Shown: in pieces, positions 53,657 through 64,000 of the stretch | Numbering within the stretch: the stretch's first letter is position 1 | How the letters are laid out: each line of letters opens with the position of its first letter | Source: Mesorhizobium sp. STM 4661 | Lineage (GTDB): Bacteria > Pseudomonadota > Alphaproteobacteria > Rhizobiales > Rhizobiaceae | Assembly: GCF_000359125.1 (NCBI RefSeq) | Contig: NZ_CAAF010000004.1 | Location: 1-64,000, forward strand | Length of the DNA: 64,000 nucleotides | Reading direction: 5' to 3' | The notes under the pieces: model-generated | What the model saw: the letters and a program-made list of their open reading frames with translations, nothing else | The model's database searches: none | Told to the model about the DNA's origin: nothing | Program-made: the position numbers and the translations under genes

Positions 53657-55312
53657 CTAACCTACGGTGCGCGCCGCCCGGCCGGCGCTGCGGCCGGAGA
53701 AAATACAGCCGCCGAGAAACGTGCCTTCCAGCGCCGCATAGCCATGCATGCCGCCGCCGCCGAAACCTGAGACCTCGCCCACGGCATAGAGCCCTTCGAC
53801 CGGCTGGCCGTCGGCGTCCAGCACACGGCTGTCGAGGTCGGTCTGCAATCCGCCCAACGTCTTGCGGGTCAGGATGTTGAGCCGGACCGCGATCAGCGGA
53901 CCATTCGCCGGGTCCAACATTTTGTGCGGCCTTGCCATGCGGATCAGCTTGTCGCCGAGATAGGCCCGCGCGCCGCGCAGCGCGGTGATCTGCATGTCCT
54001 TGGAGAATGGATTGTCGAGCTGCCGGTCGCGGGCGCGGATCTCGCGCTCGACCTGGGCCAGCTCAAGCAGCGGCTCGCCGCCGGCCAGCGCGTTCATGCG
54101 GGCAACCAGTGCCGGCAAATCAGGCTCGACGATGAAATCCTCGCCCTTCTCCATGAATGCCTTGACCGGGCCAGGAATGCCTGACGTGGCGCGGCCGAGC
54201 ACCTGGCGCCAGCTCTTGCCCGTCAAATCGGGGTTCTGCTCGGAGCCCGACAGCGCGAACTCCTTCTGGATGATCTTTTTGGTCAGGATGAACCAGGAAT
54301 AGTCGAAGCCCGTCGCCATGATGTGGCTGAGCGTGCCTAGTGTGTCGAAGCCGGGATAGAGCGGCACCGGCAGGCGTTTGCCGCGTGCATCGAGCCACAG
54401 CGAAGACGGGCCGGGCAGGATGCGGATGCCATGGCCGGTCCACAGTGGCGCCCAGTTCTTGATGCCCTCGACATAGTGCCACATGCGGTCGCGGTTGATG
54501 ACCCTGCCGCCGGCTTCCTCGGTGATCGCCAGCATGCGGCCGTCGACATGGTCGGGAACGCCGCTGATCATGCGCCGCGGCGGCGCGCCCAGCCGCTGTG
54601 GCCAGTTCTTGCGGACAAGCTCGTGATTGGCGCCAATGCCGCCGGAGGCGACGATGACCGCTTGCGCCTTCAGTTCGAAATCGCCTGAAATGTCGCGCGA
54701 GCTCTTGCGGCCACGTTCGACATCGCTTGGCGCGAGTATGTCGCCGCGCACGCCGGTTACAACGGCGCCCGCCCGGAGCAGTTCGTTGACCCGGTGACGG
54801 AATTTGAAGCGGATCAGCCCTTGGCTTTCGGCCTCGCGCACGCGCTGGACGAAAGGTTCGAGCACGCCGGGGCCGGTGCCCCAGGTGATATGGAAGCGCG
54901 GCACGGAATTGCCGGGACCGACGGCATTGCCGCCGCCGCGCTCGGCCCAGCCGACCACCGGAAAGAATTTTATGCCACGTTCGATTAGCCAGGAACGTTT
55001 CTCGCCGGCGGCAAAGCCTATATAGGCCTCGGCCCAGCGGCGCGGCCAGAAATCCTCCGGCCGGTCGAAGGCGGCGGTGCCCAGCCAGTCCTCCAGCGCG
55101 AGGTCATGCGAGTCGCGGATGCGCATGCGCCGCTGTTCGGGCGAATCGACGAGGAAGAGGCCGCCGAACGACCAGAACGCCTGGCCGCCAAGCGATTGCT
55201 CCGGCTCCTGGTCGAGGATAATGGTCTTCTTGCCGGCTTCGGCGAGTTCCGCCGCGGCGACCAGCCCGGCAAGGCCGGTGCCGACCACGATCACGTCCGC
55301 ATCGTCAGGCAT
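53657..55312 (-). CDS. FAD-binding dehydrogenase (KSTD/fumarate-reductase-like)
   Basis: Protein of 551 aa. FAD motif VIVVGTGLAGLVAAAELAEA with the following Glu-rich DQEPEQSLGGQAFWSFGG, and the C-terminal GLYAVGEVSGFGGGGMHGYA. It resembles the uncharacterised FAD-binding dehydrogenases related to 3-ketosteroid delta-1-dehydrogenase. No export signal. The ATG at 55312 is used; the in-frame extension lies in a repeat. Convergent with the hydrolase, stops 4 nt apart. Substrate unknown. Confidence 0.8.
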   Translation of the reverse strand: MPDDADVIVVGTGLAGLVAAAELAEAGKKTIILDQEPEQSLGGQAFWSFGGLFLVDSPEQRRMRIRDSHDLALEDWLGTAAFDRPEDFWPRRWAEAYIGFAAGEKRSWLIERGIKFFPVVGWAERGGGNAVGPGNSVPRFHITWGTGPGVLEPFVQRVREAESQGLIRFKFRHRVNELLRAGAVVTGVRGDILAPSDVERGRKSSRDISGDFELKAQAVIVASGGIGANHELVRKNWPQRLGAPPRRMISGVPDHVDGRMLAITEEAGGRVINRDRMWHYVEGIKNWAPLWTGHGIRILPGPSSLWLDARGKRLPVPLYPGFDTLGTLSHIMATGFDYSWFILTKKIIQKEFALSGSEQNPDLTGKSWRQVLGRATSGIPGPVKAFMEKGEDFIVEPDLPALVARMNALAGGEPLLELAQVEREIRARDRQLDNPFSKDMQITALRGARAYLGDKLIRMARPHKMLDPANGPLIAVRLNILTRKTLGGLQTDLDSRVLDADGQPVEGLYAVGEVSGFGGGGMHGYAALEGTFLGGCIFSGRSAGRAARTVG

Positions 55313-55388
55313 TTTGTTGGACCATGACCTTTTCCGAAAACCGGTTCCCACTTTTCGCTGACGCGGACCTTCGGTTCGGGATCATGGT
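55313..55388. repeat. intergenic palindromic repeat, family C (inverted)
   Basis: CCATGACCTTTTCCGAAAAC, CCCACTTTTCGCTGACGCGG and CTTCGGTTCGGGATCATGG in order, the reverse complement of the element at 29218. It fills the space between the FAD dehydrogenase start and the Gfo/Idh gene end on the minus strand. Confidence 0.8.
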
Positions 55389-55392
55389 CAGC

Positions 55393-56379
55393 CTAAACCT
55401 GCTCCCAGCCTTCCTTCTCGCCGGCGCGGAAGATGGCGTCGATGACCTTCTGGTTGAGCACGGATTCTTCCAGCGTGAAGACGCGGTCCTTGCCGCCCTG
55501 CGCCGCCCGCGCGAAGGCCTCGACCTCCAGCCGGTACTGCTGCGTGCCGGGGAAGCGGAACACCTGCGCCTCACTGTGGTTCTGGTTGTGCAGCTCGATG
55601 CGATGATGGTCGTAGAGCCCCGCATTGAACGGCGAGAACACTTCGATAAAACCCTTCTCGCCGTGGAACACCATCACCTGCCGCGCCGCCATTTGCGTCG
55701 ACAGATAGAAGGACAGTTCGAAGTCGCCGAAATCGGCGCGGATCGAGGAATAGATGTCGGTGCCGAATTTCTTGTCGCGCTCGATGGTCGCTTGCACCCG
55801 CAGCGGCTCCTTGCCCGTCGAAAAGCGCGTCGACACCGTCGGATAGACGCCGATGTCGGGCAGCGCGCCGCCGCCAAGGTCGAGCTGGTTGCGCATGTTG
55901 GTGGGATCGACATTGTAATAGGAGAACGCGCCCTGGACATGGCGCAGCCGGCCGATGGCGCCGCTGGCGATGAGTTCGCGCACCTTGATCCATTGCGGAT
56001 GGTAGATGACCATGAAGGCCTCGCAGACCAGCACCTTCCTGGCGTCACGCAGCTTGATCAGCGGCGGAATGTCCTTGGCATCGAGCGCCAAGGGCTTTTC
56101 GACCAGGACATGTTTTCCCGCCTCGATCGCCTTGGCCGTCCATTCGACATGCTGCGAGGTCGGCAATGGGATGTAGACGCCATCGACCTCCTTGGAGGCG
56201 AGCAGTTCCTCATAGGAGCCAAAGGCATGGCGCGCACCGAAGCGCTCGGCCAGCGCACGCGCTTTCGACACATCGCGGCTGGCAACCGCCGACAAAACGC
56301 CGTTTTCCGCCTCGACCATCGCGGGCAAAAGATGCTCGCGGCCGATCTTGGCCGTCGACAAAACACCCCATCGGAACAT
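55393..56379 (-). CDS. Gfo/Idh/MocA-family oxidoreductase
   Basis: Protein of 328 aa. N-terminal NAD(P) fold ([20 protein letters not shown]), and the family motif [14 protein letters not shown] with its catalytic Lys. The C-terminal alpha/beta domain includes [15 protein letters not shown] cytoplasmic dehydrogenase, probably of a sugar or inositol-like compound; no neighbour tells which. Separated from the upstream YceI gene by a 314-bp gap with repeat sequences. Confidence 0.83.
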   Translation of the reverse strand: MFRWGVLSTAKIGREHLLPAMVEAENGVLSAVASRDVSKARALAERFGARHAFGSYEELLASKEVDGVYIPLPTSQHVEWTAKAIEAGKHVLVEKPLALDAKDIPPLIKLRDARKVLVCEAFMVIYHPQWIKVRELIASGAIGRLRHVQGAFSYYNVDPTNMRNQLDLGGGALPDIGVYPTVSTRFSTGKEPLRVQATIERDKKFGTDIYSSIRADFGDFELSFYLSTQMAARQVMVFHGEKGFIEVFSPFNAGLYDHHRIELHNQNHSEAQVFRFPGTQQYRLEVEAFARAAQGGKDRVFTLEESVLNQKVIDAIFRAGEKEGWEQV

Positions 56380-56450
56380 CAGGCTTCCTCCATCTCGATT
56401 GCAGGACTGGAGGTTTGCCCGAATTCAGGAGAAAAGCCAATCAGAGCCTT

Positions 56451-56611
56451 CGTCATTCTCGGGCTTGACCCGAGGATCCATGCCGCGACTTCAGCCGAAG
56501 AATGCAGCGAAACAGAATTCTGAACCGTCACGACGCCTTGATGTCACGGCATGGATCCTGGGGTCTGCGCCGCGTCGCTTCGCTCCTTGCTCCGCCCCAG
56601 GATGACGACGG
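56451..56611. repeat. intergenic inverted-repeat element, family E
   Basis: The left CGTCATTCTCGGGCTTGACC...GGATCCATGCCG and the right CGGCATGGATCCTGGGGTCT...CCAGGATGACG are inverted copies, about 160 bp end to end. Similar elements are common between genes in Rhizobiales. It occupies half of the 314-bp gap; nothing else is seen there. Confidence 0.7.
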
Positions 56612-56693
56612 GAGAGATGTCTTTGCCAATCGCGAAGGTGTGCGATCTGCCAAACGACGGTAACAAATCCGTCAAACCCACTACGCAGGACGC

Positions 56694-57269
56694 TCAGCCC
56701 CTTCTACCCGTCAGCGTCATGTCGAAGTCGACGACATTGGAATAGATCGGCGTGCCGACATCCATGCCGTAACGCGACCTGAGCACCTTGCCGGTGACGC
56801 GGAACTTTATCGTGCCGGCCTTGAGGCCGCCAAGTTCGGCCGTGAACTTTTCCGGAAAGGTCTTGCCGCGCGCCGTCAGCCGGCCGGTGACAAGCGCCGA
56901 CGTGTCGCCGGTTCGTTTGACGCTGGTCGAGCGGAACTGGATTTCCGGACTGTTGGCCGCATCGAAGACGGCGTCGGAGCGCAGGAAGGCGTCGATGCGG
57001 CTCTGGCCGGTGCCGACGCTTTCGGGAAAGATGGTGAAGTTGACCTCGGAGCGCCCGACATCGCTGTTGTCGATGCGAATCGAACCCTTGAAGCGGGCGA
57101 AGGCGCCGTCGAGCCCGCCGCCGCCAACCTTGCCGATGGAGAAACGGATGCTGGAACTCGCCGGACTGATCGTATAGCTGCCGGCGGCGTCGCTGAGCGC
57201 GACCGCCGCGGAAACAGGCATGGCAAGGCAAGCGGCAAGAGCCGCAAATCCGAAGATGCGCGCGTACAT
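56694..57269 (-). CDS. YceI-family periplasmic protein
   Basis: Protein of 191 aa with a signal peptide (FGFAALAACLAMPVSA). The lipocalin-like YceI barrel is indicated by ASSSIRFSIGKVGGGGLDG, FARFKGSIRIDNSD, RIDAFLRSDAVFDAANSPEI and the ending YSNVVDFDMTLTG. These bind isoprenoid-type lipids. The start at 57269 has AGAAGGA upstream. The cytochrome b561 gene lies directly upstream, a frequent pairing. Confidence 0.87.
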   Translation of the reverse strand: MYARIFGFAALAACLAMPVSAAVALSDAAGSYTISPASSSIRFSIGKVGGGGLDGAFARFKGSIRIDNSDVGRSEVNFTIFPESVGTGQSRIDAFLRSDAVFDAANSPEIQFRSTSVKRTGDTSALVTGRLTARGKTFPEKFTAELGGLKAGTIKFRVTGKVLRSRYGMDVGTPIYSNVVDFDMTLTGRRG

Positions 57270-57336
57270 GGGTTTTATCCTTCTGGAGACACGCATTGTC
57301 AGCGTCCTCGCTCCATGAACGAATGAGCCGCCTGCT

Positions 57337-57915
57337 CTATTCCGTGCCTCGATCTGACGAAGGCGTGATCATGCGTTTGAGCACCGTGTCCTTCAGCCAG
57401 AAATGATGACGTAGCGCAGCCAGCGCATGCAAGGCGACAAGCGCGATGCCGGCATAGGCAAGATACCAATGCGCCGCCGCCCAAAAGCTTTCGGCGGCAT
57501 CCGATTCGGCCAATGGCAGGTTCGGCATGACGAACAGGTTGAACGGCATGCTGGGGATCTCCAGCATCGAGACCGACACCAGCGCCCAGCCGGACAGCGG
57601 CAGCGCAAGCTGAAAGGCGTAAAGCGCAAAATGCGCGAGCGGCGCGGTGCGGCGTTCGAAAGGTCCGACCGAGCGCGGCGGGGCCGGCACTGCATTGCCG
57701 AGGCGCCAGGCGATGCGCAGGATCACCAGCCCTAGCAACAGAAAGCCCAGGGATTTGTGCAGCTGGATCAGCTCGAAGGCGGTGCGCTGGCTGGTCAGCC
57801 GCACCATGACGAAGCCAAGTCCGAATTGGCCGATGAAGATCAAAGCGATCAACCAGTGAAGAACGATCGCCGCCCAGCCATAGCGGGTCGTGCTGTTGGT
57901 GATCGATGTGGACAT
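57337..57915 (-). CDS. cytochrome b561-family membrane protein
   Basis: Protein of 192 aa with four spans and b-haem His ligands in WAAIVLHWLIALIFIGQ, ELIQLHKSLGFLLL and WYLAYAGIALVALHALAAL. A YodB/CybB-type inner-membrane cytochrome, transferring electrons from quinol, possibly to the adjacent periplasmic YceI protein. The ATG at 57915 starts at the first conserved segment; the longer frame upstream is a shadow of the LysR gene. Confidence 0.85.
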   Translation of the reverse strand: MSTSITNSTTRYGWAAIVLHWLIALIFIGQFGLGFVMVRLTSQRTAFELIQLHKSLGFLLLGLVILRIAWRLGNAVPAPPRSVGPFERRTAPLAHFALYAFQLALPLSGWALVSVSMLEIPSMPFNLFVMPNLPLAESDAAESFWAAAHWYLAYAGIALVALHALAALRHHFWLKDTVLKRMITPSSDRGTE

Positions 57916-57943
57916 GGTCGGTGAACGCCGGCGAGCCCGGCTT

Positions 57944-58834
57944 TCATCCGGCGGTCTTGAAGAAATCGACAAAGGCGCGCAGTGCCGGCCGCATCTGGCG
58001 GCGGCTCGGGTAATAGACGAAGAAACCGTCGAAGGGTTGGCACCAGTCCTCCAGCACGCGAATGAGCCTGCCATCGGCAATCGCCTCGCGCACATAGTCC
58101 TCGAACAGGAAAGCAAGGCCGGCGCCATCGACCGCCGCATTGGCGATCAGATGGTCCTCGTCGAGGATCAGCGGCCCTTGCACCGCCAGTTCGATCTCCT
58201 CGCCATCCTTCTCGAATTCCCAACGGTAGAGGATGCCGCTGGAGAAACGGAAGCGGAGGCAGCGGTGGTCGGCGAGCTCGTGCGGGTGGCGCGGCCTGGG
58301 CATGGTCTGGAAATAGGACGGCGCGCCAACCACGGCGCCGCGAATGTCGGGGCCGATGCGCACGGCGATCATGTCGCGCTGCAGGCTCTCGGCGAGCCGC
58401 ACGCCAGCGTCGAAGCCGCCTTCGACGACGTCGGTGAAGCGGTCCTCGATGACGATCTCGAGCACGATGTCCGGATAGGCCGCGCCAAAGGCGCCGAGCC
58501 TTGGCGTCAGCGCCAGATGGGCTGCGGTGCGCGGCACGGTGAGCCTCAGATTGCCGGCCGGCCGGTCGCGCGCCTCGACCGCCGATTCCAGCGCAAGGTC
58601 AATCTCCGACAGTGCCGGCCGCAGACGCTCCAGCAATTGCGCGCCCTCGTTCGTCGGGGCGACGCTGCGCGTGCTGCGCGCCAGCAGGCGAACGCCGAGC
58701 CGCGCTTCCAGGCTCGAAACCGCGTGGCTGACCGCCGAGGGTGCAATGGCCAACTCCCTGGCGGCACCCCGAAAGCTGCCGCATTGGGCGACGGTTGCCA
58801 GCACCGCGAGTTGGGAAAGGTAGCTCCGATTCAT
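57944..58834 (-). CDS. LysR-family transcriptional regulator
   Basis: Protein of 296 aa. The HTH is in LAVLATVAQCGSFRGAAREL and IAPSAVSHAVSSLEARLGVR; the rest is the substrate-binding domain. It is transcribed away from the aldo/keto reductase with 96 bp between starts, so it probably controls that gene and itself. Its frame runs open far upstream, but those codons belong to the opposite strand of the reductase. Confidence 0.87.
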   Translation of the reverse strand: MNRSYLSQLAVLATVAQCGSFRGAARELAIAPSAVSHAVSSLEARLGVRLLARSTRSVAPTNEGAQLLERLRPALSEIDLALESAVEARDRPAGNLRLTVPRTAAHLALTPRLGAFGAAYPDIVLEIVIEDRFTDVVEGGFDAGVRLAESLQRDMIAVRIGPDIRGAVVGAPSYFQTMPRPRHPHELADHRCLRFRFSSGILYRWEFEKDGEEIELAVQGPLILDEDHLIANAAVDGAGLAFLFEDYVREAIADGRLIRVLEDWCQPFDGFFVYYPSRRQMRPALRAFVDFFKTAG

Positions 58835-58867
58835 TGATCTATCTTTTAGAACAGCCCGTACAAATGA

Positions 58868-59926
<1,059 letters not shown>

Positions 59927-59950
59927 ACGGCGACCCTAGAAACAATTGAA

Positions 59951-59974
59951 GAGGGGCGCTTCGGCGTCCCTTTT
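59951..59974 (+). terminator. rho-independent terminator after aldo/keto reductase
   Basis: GGGCGC and GCGTCC form a stem around a TTCG tetraloop, followed by TTTT, 25 bp after the stop. Confidence 0.75.
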
Positions 59975-60152
59975 CGTCGGTCACCTCAGCACACTGCCAA
60001 TCTAATTCCGCGCATTCCCCTTGAGACGTCGGCTAATGCCTTGAGATTTCTCTGGGCAAACGCTCCTGTTTGTTCTCAAGCATCCATGCCTCTTTTACCT
60101 AGGCAAGAATTTATGTTAAGCAAAAAGTATAAATCGTTTGGGGGGAATAAAA

Positions 60153-61010
60153 TTGTCATCAGCTATTTTTACACTTTCCTACGACGGTCAGCTTGCAGAT
60201 AGAAATCTAATTAACGGTTACGATGCAGCGGCGGCGCTCCGGGGATTCGAACGTTCGCTCGCATTAACAACCCACGCGGTTCTTAATGGCAAAATAATAG
60301 TACAGGCGCCCGCTCTAAAGGGAGCAGAAATACTTTTTTCGCCACCCGAGAGGGGGAGTTGGGAGGCGACTGCCTTAGTTGTAGTAGGGGGCATTTGGGC
60401 TCTAAATAACGTAAAAAAGGACACTCCGATTGGGCATTTGCTATATTCAGCGTATGACTATGTGATAAAATCAGCAACTGGATCTACGTTAGACTATGAT
60501 AAGTCGATAAGGGTTCTTATTGAAGAGGCTAGGAATGCCGCGGAAGAAGCCAGTCCAAATTTGGACGTGAATGTTCTCGACGCGGTAATTGAACGCGCTG
60601 AGAAATCAATCGAGGAGATCCACCGCCCAATCATTGAATCAGAGACGGCAGAAACTGCCATTATCTCTTTCCAGCACGAACGTGGCCCTGAAGAAAAAAT
60701 AACTTTAAACCGATAAACGTTTGAATACATATCTCAATCAATAGAGAGAAAAGACCCAGAAACCTCAACAGGAGCTATATCAAGCTACAACATAAATTCG
60801 TTTACAGGAAGGATATACGTTCCTGAATTACGAAGAACTGTGCCGTTCCTTTTGAGTGAATCCATACGAAACTCCAAAGAAATCGACAGAATCACGAACA
60901 GCCTTCGCTCGAATGCGCTAAAGACAGGCAACGAAACGCTTGAATTTGAAGCAATAGTAACGGAAAGCGTAAGTGGCCGTGTAAAGCGCTATATTATATT
61001 TGAGATTTGA
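60153..61010 (+). pseudogene. AT-rich gene of unknown family, broken by an in-frame TAA
   Basis: The frame opens at a TTG (60153) with GGGGGGAA 6-7 nt before it and reads 187 codons to a TAA at 60714-60716. The same frame then continues open for 97 codons to TGA at 61008, with similar codon use (THR-PHE-GLU-TYR-ILE-SER onward). So it looks like one protein of about 285 aa cut by a nonsense change. The first part starts SSAIFTLSYDGQLADRNLIN and includes a hydrophobic stretch (ATALVVVGGIWAL). It is much more A+T-rich than the flanks, so likely acquired. I do not recognise the family. Confidence 0.75.
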
Positions 61011-61027
61011 TAATCGGCTGTAGAAAC

Positions 61028-61120
61028 CTATCCTCTGATTACGGCTCCCGTCTGCTTGTGCAGGCTCTCGACGATGCGTTTTGCCAATGCCTCGAAATCT
61101 TTGTCGGGCAACGCCTTCTT
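61028..61120 (-). pseudogene. remnant: 3' end of a pheT gene
   Basis: On the minus strand 30 codons and a TAG read [20 protein letters not shown] and then AVIRG, against [20 protein letters not shown] and GVLRA at the end of pheT (61770 onward). The stop falls in the same place. DNA identity is roughly three quarters, so it is diverged. Upstream of the matched part the frame is closed. It lies between the AT-rich broken gene and the nucleotidyltransferase gene, whose stop is within 8 nt of the remnant's edge. Confidence 0.85.
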
Positions 61121-61127
61121 GAGCAAG

Positions 61128-61730
61128 CTACCATGTTACGACTGATATCTCCGGCCAGCTCTCCTTGGCCCGCGCCCCTTTGGTCTCGTGCGTCTGCCGG
61201 TTGTCCATCACCCGGTTCGGGGTGATGCGAAACGAGAAGATGTCGTCGAGGCCGAACGGCGCCACCAATTGGAGCTGGCCGTCATTGTCCATGCGGACGC
61301 CGACAGCGTGGGTCCGAGAGGCGAAATAGCTGAGCGAGTGGCTGGAGCTCGTATAGCGGGGGCAGGTTCGTCCGAACTTGAGGGGATACCACAGATGCAC
61401 CCGCGCCTGATTGCGGATCTCGACCGGCAGCGGCAGGCCGGCGAAGACTGGAGCGGCGCGGGCGATCACTCCGTCCTCGGCTTCATAGGACAAGTCGCTC
61501 TCGTCGAAATAGAACAGGTCGACATCCCTGATGCCGTAGCCTGATGGCTTTCCCGTCAGATGGTTCCAGACGCTGTTGTAGAGCACGCCTGAGACAACCA
61601 GCCAATCGGGCAAATCGAGCGCGCGCGCCCGCGCCAGCGTCTCGCCGAGTAGAGGGTCGGCGGAGACGACGTCGAGAAAGGCCGTCCGTTGCCTTTCAAG
61701 GGAGAGCCCGGAATAGCACAAATGGTCCAT
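61128..61730 (-). CDS. nucleotidyltransferase-fold protein (NTP_transf_6-like)
   Basis: Protein of 200 aa. The metal site pattern is GYGIRDVDLFYFDESD (about 64-79), preceded by WLVVSGVLYNSVWNHLTGKP. Also FGLDDIFSFRITPNRVM near the end. This matches the small uncharacterised nucleotidyltransferase family found widely as stand-alone genes. No signal or spans. It is inserted between pheT (start 40 bp away, same strand) and a remnant of the pheT 3' end. Substrate unknown. Confidence 0.75.
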   Translation of the reverse strand: MDHLCYSGLSLERQRTAFLDVVSADPLLGETLARARALDLPDWLVVSGVLYNSVWNHLTGKPSGYGIRDVDLFYFDESDLSYEAEDGVIARAAPVFAGLPLPVEIRNQARVHLWYPLKFGRTCPRYTSSSHSLSYFASRTHAVGVRMDNDGQLQLVAPFGLDDIFSFRITPNRVMDNRQTHETKGARAKESWPEISVVTW

Positions 61731-61769
61731 CGCCTGTTGGAAGGCGATTCGCCACCCGACGGCAATCCC

Positions 61770-64000
61770 TTAAGCCCTGAGCACGCCACCCGTCTGCTTG
61801 CCGACGTTCTCGACGATGCGCTTAGCCAGCGCCTCGAAATCCTCGTCGGTCAGCGTCTTCTCGACCGGCTGGATCGACACTTCGATCGCGATCGACTTCT
61901 TGGCCGCACCCAGCGACGCCCCTTCAAAGACGTCGAAGACCGAGACACCGGTGATCAGCTTCTTGTCGGCGGCAAGGGCGGCGCGAACCAGCGTGCCGGC
62001 CTCGACCGCTCTGTCGACGACGAACGCGAAATCGCGCTTGACCGCCTGGAAGGCAGACAGCTCCAGCTTCGGCTTGGTTTTCGTCGGCTTGGCCTTCGGC
62101 TCGGGCACGGCGTCGACAAAGACCTCGAAACCGCAGAGCGGGCCTGAGACGTCAAGCCCTTCCAGCGTCCTTGGATGGAACTCGCCGAACGTGCCCAAAA
62201 CGACCTTCGGCCCGAGCTTGATCGTGCCGGAACGGCCGGGATGATACCAGGCCGGGCCGCCGGCCTCGATCTGCAGCCGCTCGACCGGCGCGCCGCAGGC
62301 TTCAAGCGCTGCGATCGCGTCGGCCTTGGCGTCGAACACGCCGACCGGAGCTGAATTGCCGGCCCAGTTGCGGCCGGAGCCGTCGAGCTTGGCGGTGCCG
62401 CGCCTGATCCCGGCGGCGACGCGCCGCTGCTGGTCTGCACCATCGCCCTCATAGGTGCCCGAGACTTCGAACAGCGCGACATCGCCGATGCCCTTGTCGG
62501 CATTGCGCTGCGCCGCCGCGATCAGGCCGGGGAGCAGCGAGGGCCGCATGTCGGACATGTCGGCGGCGATCGGGTTGGCGAGCTTCAGCGCCGTCTGGCC
62601 GCCGCCGAACAGTTCCGCGTGTCTGGCCGGTATGAACGACCAGGTGACAGCCTCCATCATGCCGCGCACGGCGAGTGCGCGCTTGGCCGTGCGGGTGCGG
62701 ATCTGCAGCGTCGTCAGGATTTTTGCGTTGACCGCGTCATGGGCGCCGAGTGGCTGGGGCGCGATGTTGTCGACGCCATGGATGCGCATCACCTCCTCGA
62801 CCAGATCGGCCTTGCCGTCGACATCCGGCCGCCAGGACGGCACCTTCACGTCGACGATGTCGCCCGAGCCCTGCGGCTCGAAGCCGAGGCGCGACAGGAT
62901 GTCGAGGCTTTCCGTTCTGGGCACCTCGATGCCGGTCAGGCGCTTCACTTCCGACAGCGGGAAGGAAACGATCTTCGGCGTGTGGCCGGCATAGCCGACG
63001 ACTTCGGTCTCCGTCGGCGTGCCGCCACAGAAATCGAGCACCAGTCTGGTCGCCAGATCCAGGCCGGGGACCATGAATTCGGGGTCGACGCCACGCTCGA
63101 AGCGGTAGCGCGCATCGGTGATGATGCCGAGCGTGCGGCCGGTGCGTGCCGTGGCGATCGGATCCCAGAGCGCGGATTCGATCAGCACGTCGGTGGTGCT
63201 CTCGTCGCAGCCGGAATGTTCGCCGCCCATGATGCCGGCGATCGATTCGACGCCATCCTGGTCAGCGATCACGCACATCTCCGGCGTCAGCGTGTATTCG
63301 CGGCCGTCGAGCGCCTGTACCTTCTCGCCGTCGCGCGCGCGGCGAACGACAAGATTGCCGTTGACCTTTTTCGCATCGAACACATGCAGCGGCCGGCCGC
63401 GGTCGAAGGTGACATAGTTGGTGATGTCGACCAGCGCGCTGATCGGCCGAAGCCCGATGGCGATCAGCCTTTGCTGCAGCCATTTCGGCGACGGGCCGTT
63501 CTTGACACCGCGCACGAGGCGCAGCGCGAAGCCGGGGCAGAGTTCAGGCGCCTCGATCGTCACTTTGACCGGCGTTTCGACCTTGCCGGAGATCAGTTCC
63601 ACCGGCGCGGTCTTCAATGTGCCAAGGCCGCTTGCCGCGAGGTCACGGGCGATGCCATGGACACTTGTGGCGTCCGGCCGGTTCGGCGTCAGATTGATCT
63701 CGATCACCGGATCGTCGAGATGGGCATAGGCGGCGAAGCTGGCGCCGACCGGCGCATCGGCGGGCAGGTCGATGATGCCATTGTGCTCGTCCGACAGTTC
63801 CAGCTCGCGCTCGGAGCACATCATGCCGTGGCTCTCGACGCCGCGTATCTTGCCGACGGTCAGCGTCACGTCGATGCCGGGAATATAGGTGCCGGGCGCC
63901 GCGAAAGCGCCGATCAGGCCCGCGCGGGCGTTTGGCGCGCCACACACCACTTGCACCGGCGCATTGCCGTCACCGGTATCGACGGTGAGCACGCGCAGCC
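61770..64000 (-). CDS. pheT: phenylalanyl-tRNA synthetase beta subunit, 5' end beyond the window
   Basis: At least 743 residues of PheT are present; the first 50-60 residues lie outside the right edge. B1/tRNA-binding-like [21 protein letters not shown]3/B4 domain ([20 protein letters not shown], then FDAKKV), B5 ([20 protein letters not shown]) and the C-terminal anticodon-binding FDX-ACB domain ([20 protein letters not shown]). It charges tRNA-Phe together with PheS, which should lie to the right. An internal Lys-rich insert ([17 protein letters not shown]) precedes the last domain. A diverged copy of its last 30 codons is at 61028-61120. Confidence 0.95.
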   Translation of the reverse strand, partial: LRVLTVDTGDGNAPVQVVCGAPNARAGLIGAFAAPGTYIPGIDVTLTVGKIRGVESHGMMCSERELELSDEHNGIIDLPADAPVGASFAAYAHLDDPVIEINLTPNRPDATSVHGIARDLAASGLGTLKTAPVELISGKVETPVKVTIEAPELCPGFALRLVRGVKNGPSPKWLQQRLIAIGLRPISALVDITNYVTFDRGRPLHVFDAKKVNGNLVVRRARDGEKVQALDGREYTLTPEMCVIADQDGVESIAGIMGGEHSGCDESTTDVLIESALWDPIATARTGRTLGIITDARYRFERGVDPEFMVPGLDLATRLVLDFCGGTPTETEVVGYAGHTPKIVSFPLSEVKRLTGIEVPRTESLDILSRLGFEPQGSGDIVDVKVPSWRPDVDGKADLVEEVMRIHGVDNIAPQPLGAHDAVNAKILTTLQIRTRTAKRALAVRGMMEAVTWSFIPARHAELFGGGQTALKLANPIAADMSDMRPSLLPGLIAAAQRNADKGIGDVALFEVSGTYEGDGADQQRRVAAGIRRGTAKLDGSGRNWAGNSAPVGVFDAKADAIAALEACGAPVERLQIEAGGPAWYHPGRSGTIKLGPKVVLGTFGEFHPRTLEGLDVSGPLCGFEVFVDAVPEPKAKPTKTKPKLELSAFQAVKRDFAFVVDRAVEAGTLVRAALAADKKLITGVSVFDVFEGASLGAAKKSIAIEVSIQPVEKTLTDEDFEALAKRIVENVGKQTGGVLRA

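Noticed and set aside
53657..53660. Overlap of the hydrolase and FAD dehydrogenase as an operon
   Set aside because: The two genes are convergent, so they cannot share a transcript.
61028..61120. Short minus-strand frame as a new small gene
   Set aside because: It has no start or ribosome site and matches the pheT C-terminus to the stop, so it is a remnant.

Overview
This is chromosomal DNA of an alphaproteobacterium of the order Rhizobiales, most likely Mesorhizobium. The evidence is a high overall GC content, an aglR-aglEFGAK locus laid out as in rhizobia, two tandem small secreted proteins of the DUF680 type (a family almost confined to Mesorhizobium), and several families of palindromic intergenic repeats typical of this genus. 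No tRNA, rRNA, transposase, integrase or CRISPR array was seen. All calls rest on reading the sequence; no database search was run.

Layout. 0.1-2.8 kb: ECF sigma factor, anti-sigma factor and secreted subtilisin-like protease with overlapping ends. 3.0-5.0 kb: small accessory genes (two-TM protein, trypsin-like protease, small secreted protein) flanked by two copies of the 3' end of a LacI-type gene, one a remnant. 5.2-13.2 kb: alpha-glucoside uptake and hydrolysis (aglR, then aglE-F-G-A-K) with two perfect LacI-type operators 222 bp apart. 13.3-13.9 kb: two DUF680 genes. 14.4-17.1 kb: a cobalamin riboswitch ahead of a glycine-betaine Rieske monooxygenase and its reductase (gbcA, gbcB). 17.3-22.6 kb: an overlapping-gene cluster of PqqD-like protein, HPr-kinase-like protein, three family-2 glycosyltransferases and a nucleotidyltransferase, probably a peptide or glycan modification system; this is the best candidate for an undescribed system. 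22.8-32.2 kb: a sugar or polyol ABC transporter, an SDR dehydrogenase and two DhaK/DhaL pairs, one DhaK being the C-terminal half of a SorC-type regulator.

32.3-38.1 kb (mostly minus strand): ferredoxin-reductase-like protein with a sulfite-oxidase-like Mo protein, an MBL hydrolase, a PPi-type phosphofructokinase, an isolated lower-GC ATPase on the plus strand and an L,D-transpeptidase. 38.3-44.5 kb: LysE exporter, TPR protein, xylB, an NTF2-like protein, xylA and a small protein. 44.6-52.5 kb: a GlxA-type regulator divergent from a carnitine/gamma-butyrobetaine operon (BKACE, HD protein, L-carnitine dehydrogenase, acyl-CoA dehydrogenase, acyl-CoA ligase, CaiD-like hydratase), whose end product, glycine betaine, is the substrate of gbcAB 30 kb away. 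52.7-59.9 kb: hydrolase, FAD dehydrogenase, Gfo/Idh/MocA, YceI, cytochrome b561, LysR and aldo/keto reductase genes. 60.1-64.0 kb: an AT-rich gene broken by an in-frame stop, a remnant of the pheT 3' end, a nucleotidyltransferase gene and pheT, which runs off the window.

Themes: uptake and breakdown of plant or osmoprotectant compounds (alpha-glucosides, polyols, xylose, carnitine, betaine), and small accessory insertions next to duplicated, diverged gene 3' ends, seen twice (aglR and pheT).
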